NCBI GenBank assembly: GCA_029262275.1 | Contig: JAJCZS010000029.1 | Coordinates: forward strand, 206,514-270,513 | DNA: 64,000 nt | Reading direction: 5' to 3' | Source of the DNA: Deltaproteobacteria bacterium | GTDB lineage: Bacteria > Desulfobacterota_D > UBA1144 > Nemesobacterales > UBA2774 | Part shown: piece after piece, positions 44,524-53,912 of the stretch | Layout: each line of letters starts with the position of its first letter | How positions within the stretch are numbered: the stretch's first letter is position 1 | Program-made: the position numbers and the translations under genes | Notes under the pieces: generated by a model | Told to the model about the DNA's origin: nothing | The model's database searches: none | The model's input: only the letters and a program-made list of their open reading frames with translations

Positions 44524-45633
44524 TTAGTTGTAAACTTGTACTTCGTTATATAGAGCGTCTCTTTCCACAGGAACAAACCCAGCATTCTTAATCATGTTTA
44601 TCATGAAATCGCGAGTATGTCCTAGTTCTGACGGGGCACCGGCGTCGTGAATAATCTTCTCACGCATAATTGTGCCGTCAGCATCGCTGCATCCATAATG
44701 AAGCGCGACCTGAGCCATCTTCTCACCAAGAGTGATCCAGTAGGATTTAATATGAGGGAAGTTATCAAGAAAGAGTCTCGCTAGCGCATGCACTTTAAGA
44801 TCGTATGATCCTGCGAAGAATTTAACTTCTTTTTTCATGCTTGTGTTCTCAGGTTGAAATAGAACTGGAATAAAAGCGAAGAACCCAGGGAATTCATCCT
44901 CAACTCTTCTCAATCTCTCTAAATGATCAACTACGTGAAAAGGCTCTTCTATATGACCGTAGAGAATAGTTGCATTTGTTGGGATCCCTATACGGTGGGC
45001 AATGCCGTGAATCTCTTCCCATCTTGTAGCTATGGTTTTTGGAGCACAGATTTTCTTACGCACGTCAGGGTGAAGAATCTCAGCCCCTCCGCCAGTAAGA
45101 GCATCAACACCGTTTTCTCTAAGTGTTTCTAGTACCCATTCAATGTTCTTGCCTGTAAGCTCTGTAAACCAATCAATCTCCACAGCAGTAAATGCTTTCA
45201 CATGCGTTTCAGGATAGTTATCTTTAACTAGTTTTATAATGTCTAAGTATTGTTGGAAATTCCAATCAGGGTGAAGGCCGCCTACAATATGCACTTCTCT
45301 GATATCATCATTTAGCATGGACAGAATCTGATCATGAGAAAGTTCATAGGCATTGGCTGATTTCTTGGTCACACCAAAAGCGCAAAACCTACATGATATA
45401 GCGCAAATGTTTGAAGGGTTAACGTGACGGTTTACAACAAAATAAACTTTGTCCCCTACCCTTTGCCTTTTAACATAATCAGCAAGCATACCAACGGTGT
45501 TTAAATCCTCAGTACCCATAATGGTCATGCCGTCTTCAAACGTGAGGCGCTCGCCCTTCTCTACTTTCTCAATTATTGGAAAAAGCTCTTTATCAAAACA
45601 AAGTTTTTCTATGTCTGCCAGTATTCTTCCCAT
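44524..45633 (-). CDS. mqnE: Aminofutalosine synthase
   Basis: The 369-residue radical-SAM enzyme has the CX3CX2C cluster site in NICAISCRFCAFGV, then HIVGGLHPDWNFQQYLDII, VKAFTAVEIDWF, ALTGGGAEILHPDVRKKICA and ATILYGHIEEP, the MqnE layout rather than the MqnC one. It joins 3-(1-carboxyvinyloxy)benzoate and SAM to form aminofutalosine, an early step in the futalosine route to menaquinone. It begins 25 bases inside the UbiD-type gene on the same strand. Confidence 0.93.
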   Translation of the reverse strand: MGRILADIEKLCFDKELFPIIEKVEKGERLTFEDGMTIMGTEDLNTVGMLADYVKRQRVGDKVYFVVNRHVNPSNICAISCRFCAFGVTKKSANAYELSHDQILSMLNDDIREVHIVGGLHPDWNFQQYLDIIKLVKDNYPETHVKAFTAVEIDWFTELTGKNIEWVLETLRENGVDALTGGGAEILHPDVRKKICAPKTIATRWEEIHGIAHRIGIPTNATILYGHIEEPFHVVDHLERLRRVEDEFPGFFAFIPVLFQPENTSMKKEVKFFAGSYDLKVHALARLFLDNFPHIKSYWITLGEKMAQVALHYGCSDADGTIMREKIIHDAGAPSELGHTRDFMINMIKNAGFVPVERDALYNEVQVYN

Positions 45634-47384
45634 CTATCTTCAACTATCTCCTTGATATCGTCGGACATTTCGATCACCTTAGGATACCAGCTTTTCATGG
45701 TTGCATCTATACCCATTCTTCCACCATAAATAACAGCAGAGCCTTTGAGCTCAGTGTGCTCAAAAATCACATCCAAATACGGATCAAAGCGTGTAAATAT
45801 GCCCCATATAAGCTCTGTGTTATTATGAATATCAATATCTTTATCTACAACAGCTATGATGCGAACATCTTCATAACCTTTTGTCTTAAACAGTTTCTTT
45901 ATTAAGTCTTTTGGCTTTTTCTCTGCCTTCACAGCAAGTATGCCTCCAGGCCAAAGTCTCCAGTCTATAATCTCTTTATGTTTGTTGCGTGGATCAGGCA
46001 ATTTTGTTGGTATTGTTTTTTTCTTATGGGGTGAATGCTGTTTTCTAACTGCATTAATACCCATTTTGCTACCAACATTGAATTTTCCGCTTGTGAAATC
46101 AAGGGTATCCAAAGGCGCCCAGGGAATCATAAGGAAATCTTCGTTTGGATCAAAATTCTCACCTATCTCTCTAAGCACAGCGTTCCAGTCTCTTGGGTCA
46201 ACATCACTTGAGACAATGATCATAACTTTAGTTAGTACAAGCTGCCCTGTGCCCCACAGTGCAAGCATAGCTTTTATGCCGTTTTTTGGATAACGCTCAT
46301 CAACAGAGACAACTAGCAAATTATGAAAACCTGCCTCAGGATAAGCCCACATGTCTTTAACCTCAGGATGAATTATCCTGGCAAGTGGGGAAAACATATC
46401 CCCTGCCGCCATGCCTAAAAAAACATCTTCCATAGGTGGCTTGCCAACAATTGTGGCTGGGAATATAGGATTTATACGGTGAGTAATACGGCTTAGGTTG
46501 TAAATTGGAAAATCTGCTTCCATAGAGTAATGACCAAAATGGTCGCCAAATGGACCTTCTTCTCTAAGTTCATTTTGAGGTACAACGCCCTCTATTATAA
46601 ATTCAGCATTTGCAGGAACACTCAAATCAACGCTCTTGGCTTTGACCATTGGGATAGGCTTGCCTCTAAGAAAACTAGCAAATGCCAGCTCATCCATCCC
46701 CTCTGGTAAAGGAGCAATGGCAGAGAAAATCATTTTAGGGTCTCCACCTAACACAACAGCTACTTCAAGATCTTTTCCAAGCTTCCCTGCTTCGTGATAA
46801 TGGGCAGCCCCGCCCTTATGAGCGTGCCAGTGCATCCCTGTGGTTTTCTCATCATAGACCTGCATTCTATATATACCAAGATTTCGTTTGTTAGTATTGG
46901 GATCTTGTGTCAGCACTAAGCCAAGTGTAACAAAGCGGCCGCCATCAAGGGGCCAACATTTTATAATAGGCAATTTATTTAAATTGGGCTGCTCTTCAAT
47001 CTCTTGTGAAAAACCCCACTTGACCTTTTTAGTTCTCATTGAGAGCAGGTCATAGGCCTTGGGTAGAACTGAAAAAAATGATTTAAGAGATGGGGGATTT
47101 AATTTATGGAATAGATCAACTAGCTCTTCTCCTACTTCTCTAGGCTTGCGGCCTAGTGCTAATTCGACCCTCTCTTCAGTGCCAAAGAGGTTAATAGCAA
47201 GTGGGAAAGAAGCGCCTTTTACATTTTCAAAAATTAGCGCAGGGCCACCTTCTTTTACGGTCCGGTCGGCAATTTCTGCAATCTCTAAAACTGGATCAAC
47301 TTCAGCTTTGATATGCTTTACATCACCTATTCTCTCTAGATACGAAATGTACTCTCTAAGGTCATAAAACTGCTTTTTAGCCAT
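45609..47384 (-). CDS. mqnL: UbiD-family decarboxylase of the menaquinone pathway (MqnL type)
   Basis: The 591-residue protein starts MAKKQFYDLREYISYLERIG (ATG at 47384; an adjacent TTG at 47387 is dropped). UbiD marks are HWHAHKGGAAHYHEAG and FIIEGVVPQNELREEGPFGD, with AMLALWGTGQLVLTKVMIIV. UbiD enzymes use prenylated FMN made by UbiX. In the futalosine pathway an MqnL-type UbiD acts late on 1,4-dihydroxy-6-naphthoate derivatives. Its position next to mqnE, a UbiX-type and a UbiA-type gene supports this role. Confidence 0.92.
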   Translation of the reverse strand: MAKKQFYDLREYISYLERIGDVKHIKAEVDPVLEIAEIADRTVKEGGPALIFENVKGASFPLAINLFGTEERVELALGRKPREVGEELVDLFHKLNPPSLKSFFSVLPKAYDLLSMRTKKVKWGFSQEIEEQPNLNKLPIIKCWPLDGGRFVTLGLVLTQDPNTNKRNLGIYRMQVYDEKTTGMHWHAHKGGAAHYHEAGKLGKDLEVAVVLGGDPKMIFSAIAPLPEGMDELAFASFLRGKPIPMVKAKSVDLSVPANAEFIIEGVVPQNELREEGPFGDHFGHYSMEADFPIYNLSRITHRINPIFPATIVGKPPMEDVFLGMAAGDMFSPLARIIHPEVKDMWAYPEAGFHNLLVVSVDERYPKNGIKAMLALWGTGQLVLTKVMIIVSSDVDPRDWNAVLREIGENFDPNEDFLMIPWAPLDTLDFTSGKFNVGSKMGINAVRKQHSPHKKKTIPTKLPDPRNKHKEIIDWRLWPGGILAVKAEKKPKDLIKKLFKTKGYEDVRIIAVVDKDIDIHNNTELIWGIFTRFDPYLDVIFEHTELKGSAVIYGGRMGIDATMKSWYPKVIEMSDDIKEIVEDRWEEYWQT

Positions 47385-47468
47385 CAATTGATCCTTTTTT
47401 AAGAATGATATAGAGTAGGAATTCTCTTAAGTTATAAAACTAGTTAAGCTGCAAAAACTAGAGCATTA

Positions 47469-48020
47469 TTATTCTAACTCTTCTTGTCTCCAACCATTAC
47501 CCGTATCGACACCGACTAGATTTAAGAGTTTATCCACATAGCCCCCAATTATCTGGTCTACAGTGTCAGCACCCATGTAATTAGGCGGACAAACTGGAGC
47601 TATAATCACACCTTCTTTTGATAGCTTTAAAGCATTTTCTAATGCAATTGAGCTTAGAGGTGTTTCTCTTAAAGCAATAACCAGTCTTCTTCTCTCTTTT
47701 AGAGCTACTTGAGCAATTCTTGTAATCAGTGTGTCAGCAATCCCATTTGCTATCTTTGCAAGAGTTGATACAGAGCAAGGAACAATCACCAGGGTATCAA
47801 AATGATTACTTCCTGAGGAAAAAGGCGCACCCAAGTCATTATCACTATATATTTCATTTACCCATGGGCGCAGTTCTTCAACTTTGAGACCAAGCTCATC
47901 ATGAAGTACTCTTTTGCCCCATTTACTGGCAATTGCATATTTGTCTCCCGGGCATCTTCTTAAAAAATCAACACCATAAGCTACGCCGGAAGCCCCTGTA
48001 AAACCTACTATAGTTCTCAT
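47469..48020 (-). CDS. ubiX: UbiX-type flavin prenyltransferase (MqnM role)
   Basis: The 183-residue Rossmann-like protein has IVGFTGASGVAYGVDFLRR, LVIVPCSVSTLAKIANGIAD, and RRRLVIALRETPLSSIALEN. These mark UbiX/Pad1. It makes prenylated FMN for the adjacent UbiD-type enzyme, which follows 82 bases later on the same strand. Confidence 0.95.
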   Translation of the reverse strand: MRTIVGFTGASGVAYGVDFLRRCPGDKYAIASKWGKRVLHDELGLKVEELRPWVNEIYSDNDLGAPFSSGSNHFDTLVIVPCSVSTLAKIANGIADTLITRIAQVALKERRRLVIALRETPLSSIALENALKLSKEGVIIAPVCPPNYMGADTVDQIIGGYVDKLLNLVGVDTGNGWRQEELE

Positions 48021-48022
48021 AA

Positions 48023-48865
48023 CTAAGGTAAGTATATCCCAGAGAGCACAAAAAGGAAGACAGCAAAACCCACCAATATGTTTATTTTAAAGAAAGCTAG
48101 ATCAACATTCGCAGCTTTTCTATGTTCTAAGAATAAAAGAGCTCCTATGATAACTAAGAAAATTCCAGCTACAATCGATCTGAACATAAAGAAATAAAGG
48201 AAAGCTATAAAGAAGAATGCGGACTGGTGAAGAGCGCTTGATACAATTAGGGCAATATCCCGCCCATAGATGGAAACCATAGAATAAATTCCAGCTCTCC
48301 TATCAAACTCCTCGTCCAGAGTTGCATAGATAATATCAAATCCCGATACCCAGCATAGGGTAAAAAGCGAGAGTACAACTGCTGGCAAAATTCCCTCAAA
48401 TGAGCAAGTTACGGCAACATAACCACCAAGCGGTGCAAGCGCGAGCCCGAGCCCTACCCCAAAATGGCAAAGAGGGGTGAACCTTTTCATGAGTGGGTAG
48501 AAGATAAATACCACAAGCGGTATCGGAGAGAGGTATAAAACCAGATCACAGATCAGATAGGCTGAGACGAAGTAAAGTAAAAGACCTAATAGGGTAATAG
48601 CATAGGCCTTTGATAGACTGATCTTGCCCGAGGGCAACTCCCTATCCTCGGTTCTAGGATTACCAGCATCTATCTTGCGGTCTAATATCCTGTTTATAGC
48701 CAAAGCAGCTGTTCTTGCTCCTGTCCCAGCTAAAACAATTAACAACAATAATCTCCACTCCGGCAACCCTTTAGCAGCAAGAAAAGTTCCTGCTAAAATA
48801 AGCGGCAAGGAGAAGAGCGTGTGCTCGAATTTTATGAAGTTTGCGTAGTTCTTTAATCTATCCAT
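48023..48865 (-). CDS. mqnP: UbiA-family prenyltransferase (MqnP role)
   Basis: The 280-residue polytopic protein has NYANFIKFEHTLFSLPLILA and ALAINRILDRKIDAGNPRTE (first Asp-rich site N-x-x-x-D-x-x-x-D), with YATLDEEFDRRAG as the second. The size and context match MqnP, which prenylates the naphthoate ring in the futalosine pathway. It is 2 bases upstream of the ubiX gene; the group mqnP-ubiX-ubiD-mqnE reads as one minus-strand operon. Confidence 0.93.
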   Translation of the reverse strand: MDRLKNYANFIKFEHTLFSLPLILAGTFLAAKGLPEWRLLLLIVLAGTGARTAALAINRILDRKIDAGNPRTEDRELPSGKISLSKAYAITLLGLLLYFVSAYLICDLVLYLSPIPLVVFIFYPLMKRFTPLCHFGVGLGLALAPLGGYVAVTCSFEGILPAVVLSLFTLCWVSGFDIIYATLDEEFDRRAGIYSMVSIYGRDIALIVSSALHQSAFFFIAFLYFFMFRSIVAGIFLVIIGALLFLEHRKAANVDLAFFKINILVGFAVFLFVLSGIYLP

Positions 48866-48962
48866 TGGGGGTAATGGATTTTACCTGAAAAATCAGATGA
48901 TTTACTTTACTTTTACTTGTTCTTCTATAGAATAACCAACTAACTCATCTGGGGGATACAAA

Positions 48963-50315
48963 ATGTCCAGACCTGACCTCACTCAAAGAGTTTCCGAAGA
49001 CCTAATAAATGGAAATATTGAAGGCATAAAGGAAGCTCTAACTAATGTCCATCCTTCAGAAATCGCAAGTATTCTGCAAAATTTCGACCCTGATGACCAT
49101 GCTAAAATCCTAGAAGCATTGGACAATGAAACAGCCTCTGAAGTTATTCTGGAATTAGACCCGGAACAAAGAGAGGACATACTCGAAGATTTCGATGCGG
49201 ATAAGATTGCAGATATCGCAGATGAGATGGATTCTGATGATGCTGCTGACTTATTAGGTGAGCTTCCCGAGCAGACTGCAAAAACTGTCCTTGATAAAAT
49301 GGACCCCGAGGAAGCAAAAGATGTAAAACCGCTCCTCAAATACCCTGAAGATACCGCAGGCGGAATCATGCAGACTGAGCTTGTAAAAGTCAGTCAAAAC
49401 TCAACTGTCCAAGATACAATCAATTGGATCAGATTGATTGCGGATGAGGTTGAAGATTTTCTTATGATATTTGTCACAGATGAGGATGATAAGCTTGTCG
49501 GAGAAATTTCGCTTAGCAAACTAATACTAGCTTCACCAAGCACTCAAGTAACTGGCATTATGGAACCTGTAGAGGTTACTGTAACACCATATGTAGACCA
49601 AGAAGAAGTAGCTAAAATATTCCAAAAATATGACGTATTATCTCTCCCTGTAATTGATGGCACCGGGTCTCTATTGGGAAGAATTACAGCTGATGACGTG
49701 CTTGACGTTATAAGCGAAGAAGCATCAGAGGATATGCTGCAAATGGCTGGTGTGGGGGATAGTTTGCACCCTTTATTTACTCCGACTGTAAGCAGAATCA
49801 AATTAAGAACACCTTGGTTACTACTAACTCTTATTGGTGAGCTGTTTATTGCGTTTATTATTGTAACGGCTTTCCAGCCTACTTTGGAAAAAGTTGCTAT
49901 ACTGGCTGCTTTTATGCCCGCCATTATGGCCACTGGAGGTAATGTTGGTCTTCAAACAACCACAATTATTATAAGAAGCCTTGGGATGGGTACCATAAAT
50001 GTAAAACAGATATTTAAAATTATAGTATCCGAATTAAGAGTTGGACTTGCGTTAGGTCTAATATGCGGATCCATAGCAGCTCTAATCGGTGCGCTTATAA
50101 GCTACAATCAGCCTGAGGTATTTAAACTATCCCTTGCCGTATTTATAGCTATGGTATCAGCAACTCTAGCAACCTCTTTTATCGGAGTCGCAGCTCCACT
50201 TACTCTCCAAAAACTAAATTTTGACCCTGCTGCAGCCTCCGGCCCTTTCCTCACAATGTTCAATGATATATTTGGCTCGGTATTTTATCTACTTATTGCT
50301 ATGCTGATTTTTTAA
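48963..50315 (+). CDS. mgtE: Magnesium transporter MgtE
   Basis: The 450-residue protein has the MgtE N-domain (superhelix with repeated ILEALDNETASEVILELDPE-type units), two CBS domains (DTINWIRLIADEVEDFLMIF, VTPYVDQEEVAKIFQKYDVL), and a C-terminal five-helix pore domain (FMPAIMATGGNVGLQTTTII). Mg2+ binding to the N and CBS domains gates the channel in known members. GGGGGA precedes the ATG. No Mg2+ riboswitch was recognised upstream. Confidence 0.95.
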   Translation: MSRPDLTQRVSEDLINGNIEGIKEALTNVHPSEIASILQNFDPDDHAKILEALDNETASEVILELDPEQREDILEDFDADKIADIADEMDSDDAADLLGELPEQTAKTVLDKMDPEEAKDVKPLLKYPEDTAGGIMQTELVKVSQNSTVQDTINWIRLIADEVEDFLMIFVTDEDDKLVGEISLSKLILASPSTQVTGIMEPVEVTVTPYVDQEEVAKIFQKYDVLSLPVIDGTGSLLGRITADDVLDVISEEASEDMLQMAGVGDSLHPLFTPTVSRIKLRTPWLLLTLIGELFIAFIIVTAFQPTLEKVAILAAFMPAIMATGGNVGLQTTTIIIRSLGMGTINVKQIFKIIVSELRVGLALGLICGSIAALIGALISYNQPEVFKLSLAVFIAMVSATLATSFIGVAAPLTLQKLNFDPAAASGPFLTMFNDIFGSVFYLLIAMLIF

Positions 50316-50386
50316 ATCTTTCGATTTGCCAATTTAAAATCTTATCAAAGATAAGAATTCTGCGGTAACTAGTTTATAATTTTATT

Positions 50387-50884
50387 ATGAACAAAGTTCA
50401 AATCAGACCTCGTTATACATTCTCTACCCAACTCAAGAAAGAAGAAGTCATAGAGAAGTTGAAAGAAGCTCTTGAAAAAGATGCTTCAGGATTAAACGGT
50501 AAATTTGTAAAACCGCTCGTAGTGATATCTACAAATGAAACTGACCAACATTTTTGGTCCCCTGAGCTAACACTAGACATTGAAGAAAAAGGGAGTGAAA
50601 CAGAAATCAGATGCACCCTAGGACCACGTTCGAGCCTATGGACTATGTTTGCTACTTTCTATGGGTTCTCAGTTCTTATAGGAGTAGCTGGCCTGATTTT
50701 GGGATTCTCTCAATTAACCCTAGGAATGAACACCTATGGTTTCTGGCTAGTCCCAGTTTCTATTATTCTTCTAATAAGTGCATACGGGATTGCCCTTGCC
50801 GGCCAAAAACTCGCATACGAGCAGATGCTAGAATTACGCTCATTTATAAAAAGAACTTTGAAAGACCAGCATTCTAAAAATTAA
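50387..50884 (+). CDS. Two-helix membrane protein of unknown function
   Basis: The 165-residue protein has a soluble N-terminal domain (about 90 residues, ending EIRCTLGPRSSLWTMFATFY), then two helices (YGFSVLIGVAGLILGFSQLT and FWLVPVSIILLISAYGIALA) and a short C-terminal helix. The GP-x-x-x-x-W-T-x-F-x-x-x-Y segment before the first helix recalls a family seen in Bacteroidetes and others, without a known function. It lies 71 bases after mgtE. Confidence 0.7.
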   Translation: MNKVQIRPRYTFSTQLKKEEVIEKLKEALEKDASGLNGKFVKPLVVISTNETDQHFWSPELTLDIEEKGSETEIRCTLGPRSSLWTMFATFYGFSVLIGVAGLILGFSQLTLGMNTYGFWLVPVSIILLISAYGIALAGQKLAYEQMLELRSFIKRTLKDQHSKN

Positions 50885-50929
50885 GAGCTCATAGCCTAAC
50901 CCTTACTTTTAAGGAATAATATCAATTCT

Positions 50930-51637
50930 ATGGATTCAAGTGATGCGCTTTTACTTAGGAAAATCCCTTATCGAGACTCAGACTTCATTCTAAGCTTATT
51001 TACAAAGGATCTAGGCAAGATAAGTGGGATAGCTAGAAATGCAAAAAATAGCATAAGAAGATTTGGTGCAAGACTTGAGCCTTTTGTACTTTTCACAGTA
51101 AGCTTCAAGGACACAGGAAGAGATTTTAAATTAATTCAAGATACAGAGACGGTTCAAGTCTTTTCATCATTCATGGAGAACATAGAGCTATTCTCATTAG
51201 GCAATTTGCTCTTAGAGACAACCGATGCCCTAACTCCGAGAGAATCTCCAAATGAGGAAATGTTTGAGATATTAACCCAAGCTCTCACAGAAATGAACTC
51301 CAAACAAAGCCCTCTACCTATTGTTCTAGAATTCCAACTTAGAGCACTTTCTATATCTGGATATGAACCTAATTTACATTCATGCGCTAAATGTGAGAAA
51401 CCTATTGAAGGGGATTCTTATTTCAGTATCAATGGTGGAGGAGCCATTTGTTTTGATTGTGGAGGGGAGAAGAAACGTGGTTTCATTTTCAATAAGGATT
51501 TTATACAAGACCACTCATTAATGGAGACTGAACTTGAAAAAGTTCTAAAATATATAAAACTTTTCACTAAATTTACAGAACGTCATACGGAAAAAGAATT
51601 AAAATCAGCAAGATTCATTGAGGAGCTTAAATTATGA
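50930..51637 (+). CDS. recO: DNA repair protein RecO
   Basis: The 235-residue protein has the OB-fold N-terminus (DALLLRKIPYRDSDFILSLF, GKISGIARNAKNSIRRFGAR), a helical middle and a C4 zinc site (CAKCEKPIEGDSYF, CFDCGGEKK). It anneals ssDNA-SSB complexes and acts with RecR in RecA loading. Its stop overlaps the start of argJ (ATGA). Confidence 0.95.
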   Translation: MDSSDALLLRKIPYRDSDFILSLFTKDLGKISGIARNAKNSIRRFGARLEPFVLFTVSFKDTGRDFKLIQDTETVQVFSSFMENIELFSLGNLLLETTDALTPRESPNEEMFEILTQALTEMNSKQSPLPIVLEFQLRALSISGYEPNLHSCAKCEKPIEGDSYFSINGGGAICFDCGGEKKRGFIFNKDFIQDHSLMETELEKVLKYIKLFTKFTERHTEKELKSARFIEELKL

Positions 51638-52812
51638 TAAAAGTCCCAGGTTTTCTAGGAAGCGCGGTATCATCCGGAGTCAAGAAGAAAGGCAAGAAGG
51701 ATCTTGCGCTGATATATTCCGAGAATCCTGCCAAGGCTGCTGCTGTTTTCACTACTAACATTGTTAAAGCACCACCAGTGCTTCTTGGAATGGATAGAAT
51801 AAAAGGTGGGTTTTGCCAAGCTGTTCTTATTAACAGCGGTGTAGCCAATGCATTTACAGGGAAAGCCGGCCTAGGAGATTCAATTTCAACTTCTAAGGAC
51901 GCGGCAAAGGAATTGGGCATTGATGAGAATCTAGTGATACCCTCATCAACTGGAGTTATAGGAGGGCGCCTTCCATTAGACAAAATGAAAAAGGCTCTCC
52001 CTAAACTTGTGAAAAATCTTAAAAATGACGGCTTTCTAGATGTGGCGGAGGGTATAATGACTACAGATGCCTTCCCTAAATATGCGAGCAAGACTATTAA
52101 TATTGGCGGCAAAAAAGGCACGATCTGTGTAATAGGAAAAGGGGCAGGCATGATCGCACCCAATATGGCGACAATGCTTGCATACATACTTACCGATATC
52201 AATATTGGAAAAAGAGCACTCAACAAAGCACTTAAAAATTCTGTAAACAACTCATTTAACAAAATCATCGTTGATGGAGACACTTCGACTAATGATACGG
52301 TATTAATGTTGGCCAATGGAAAACTTGGAAACACCGCTATAAAAGAAAGCGGCGCTGAATATAAAAAATTTGAGAGTGCTGTGACAGAGGTTGCTACTGA
52401 AGTTGCTGAAATGATAGTTAAAGACGGAGAAGGTGCTACAAAAGTTGCTAAGATAATTGTTAAAGGCGCCAAAACGCAAAAAGACGCGGAGAAGATAGCA
52501 CGTGTTTTAGGAACATCTTCTTTAGTAAAGACTGCCTTTTTTGGAGAAGATCCCAACTGGGGAAGGATAGTTGCAGCAGCCGGTCGAGCTGGAGTAGATT
52601 TTGATCCAGACAAATTAGATTTATTTTTTGATGATCAAAAAATTCTAAGCAACTCTAAAGAAGTAATGAATGAAGCTAAAGCTAAGAGCGTTCTTAAAAA
52701 ACCTAAGTTTGAAATTACGCTTAATATTAAAAGCGGGAAGGCAAGTTCATTTGTAATTGCTAGTGACTTAACCTTTGATTATATAAAAATTAATTCACAT
52801 TATCGGACTTAA
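51634..52812 (+). CDS. argJ: Bifunctional glutamate N-acetyltransferase/ornithine acetyltransferase ArgJ
   Basis: The 392-residue protein has LINSGVANAFTGKAGLGDS and the autoprocessing site AGMIAPNMATMLAYILTDI, cleaved before the Thr of ATML to give two subunits. It moves the acetyl group from N-acetylornithine to glutamate in arginine synthesis. Its 3' end overlaps pyrD by 4 bases on the opposite strand. It is translationally coupled to recO. Confidence 0.95.
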   Translation: MIKVPGFLGSAVSSGVKKKGKKDLALIYSENPAKAAAVFTTNIVKAPPVLLGMDRIKGGFCQAVLINSGVANAFTGKAGLGDSISTSKDAAKELGIDENLVIPSSTGVIGGRLPLDKMKKALPKLVKNLKNDGFLDVAEGIMTTDAFPKYASKTINIGGKKGTICVIGKGAGMIAPNMATMLAYILTDINIGKRALNKALKNSVNNSFNKIIVDGDTSTNDTVLMLANGKLGNTAIKESGAEYKKFESAVTEVATEVAEMIVKDGEGATKVAKIIVKGAKTQKDAEKIARVLGTSSLVKTAFFGEDPNWGRIVAAAGRAGVDFDPDKLDLFFDDQKILSNSKEVMNEAKAKSVLKKPKFEITLNIKSGKASSFVIASDLTFDYIKINSHYRT

Positions 52813-53912
52813 CCCTTAGAATCAATACCTACAATTTCTAAAAGAGAAGAAACCCCTTCCCTCTCCATGTAATCCACAATACCGCGGTTTATTTTCCCAG
52901 CGACAGCTGGCCCCTCTCCCCTTATTGCTGTTACCAACTGAAGTGCTTTTGCACCGGCTTTAATTTTTTCAATTGCTGACTCTGCACTATTGATTCCACC
53001 CACGCCTATAATATCGAGTTTGTCACCAGCCTGTTTGTAGATATGAGAAATGATTTCAGTTGTGATTCTTCTATAATCCTCATCATCACCACTGAGCCCT
53101 CCAGGGCTGTTTTTCCACTTTGCACCATATTTGCCTTTTAGCTCAGTATTAATTGTAGTGTTGGATGCAATAATTCCTGTTATATCGTGATCTATGGCAA
53201 CTTGCAAAAGCTCGTCAATAGCTTCATAACTAAGATCGGGTGCGATTTTAACAAAAAGAGGTTTTCTTGAACCAAGCTCATCCATAGCTACATTTACCGC
53301 TTCTATAATATGTACTGTATGTTCTTTATCTTGCAGTTTTCTAAGTCCAGGTGTATTAGGCGAGCTTACATTTATAGCAAAATAGCCTGCATACTCATAC
53401 ATCCTTTTGGCAACCGTGCCGTATGCCTTAGGAGCATCATCATGTTCTACGTCTTTATTTAATCCAAGACTGATTCCAATAGGAATGTTTGCATGCTTAT
53501 ACGTGTCGAGATTCTTTGCAACGACATCCATCCCTGGGCTGTTAAATCCAAGCCAGTTTATAGCCACTCCAGAGGAAACCATAAAAAGCCTTGGCTTAGA
53601 GCTACCTGGCTGACCGTATTCTAAAACCGACCCTACTTCCACTGACGCAAACCCAAGATGCCAGAGCCCCAAAACCGCGCGCCCCTTCTTATCCCAGCCT
53701 GCACCTACAATAAGTGGGTTCTCTAATTCAAGACCGCCTAGGGTTGTTTTAAGACGGTTATCCTGAAACCTTTTATGTTTATCACCAAATAGTTCAAGAA
53801 TTCTAAGTGTTATAGGAGACAGCTCTGCAAAATGTAGGGATTCACGAGCTAGGTCGTGAAAAGTTTCGGAATCAAACTTACTTAGTATGGGTTGTATTAT
53901 CTCTTTATACAT
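52809..53912 (-). CDS. pyrD: Dihydroorotate dehydrogenase (quinone), class 2
   Basis: The 367-residue TIM-barrel enzyme has the class 2 N-terminal helix pair (FDSETFHDLARESLHFAELS), ENPLIVGAGWDKKGRAVLG (FMN contact), INVSSPNTPGLRKLQ, LFVKIAPDLSYEAIDEL and IIGVGGINSAESAIEKIKAG. It oxidises dihydroorotate to orotate and passes electrons to the quinone pool, here menaquinone made by the nearby operon. The catalytic Ser of class 2 enzymes lies in NVSSPNTPG. Overlaps ychF by 8 bases. Confidence 0.95.
   Translation of the reverse strand: MYKEIIQPILSKFDSETFHDLARESLHFAELSPITLRILELFGDKHKRFQDNRLKTTLGGLELENPLIVGAGWDKKGRAVLGLWHLGFASVEVGSVLEYGQPGSSKPRLFMVSSGVAINWLGFNSPGMDVVAKNLDTYKHANIPIGISLGLNKDVEHDDAPKAYGTVAKRMYEYAGYFAINVSSPNTPGLRKLQDKEHTVHIIEAVNVAMDELGSRKPLFVKIAPDLSYEAIDELLQVAIDHDITGIIASNTTINTELKGKYGAKWKNSPGGLSGDDEDYRRITTEIISHIYKQAGDKLDIIGVGGINSAESAIEKIKAGAKALQLVTAIRGEGPAVAGKINRGIVDYMEREGVSSLLEIVGIDSKG

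Noticed and set aside
48866..48962. Possible Mg2+ riboswitch upstream of mgtE
   Set aside because: The 97-base gap is too short for a known Mg2+ riboswitch and none of the conserved core was seen.
50340..50356. CTTATC-AAA-GATAAG hairpin after mgtE
   Set aside because: The stem is only 6 AT-rich bp with no T-tract, so it is not supported as a terminator.
51627..52613. 328-codon open frame antisense to argJ
   Set aside because: It lies wholly opposite a well-recognised gene, its translation is low-complexity Ser/Pro/Ala-rich and it has no ribosome site; this is a codon-bias shadow.
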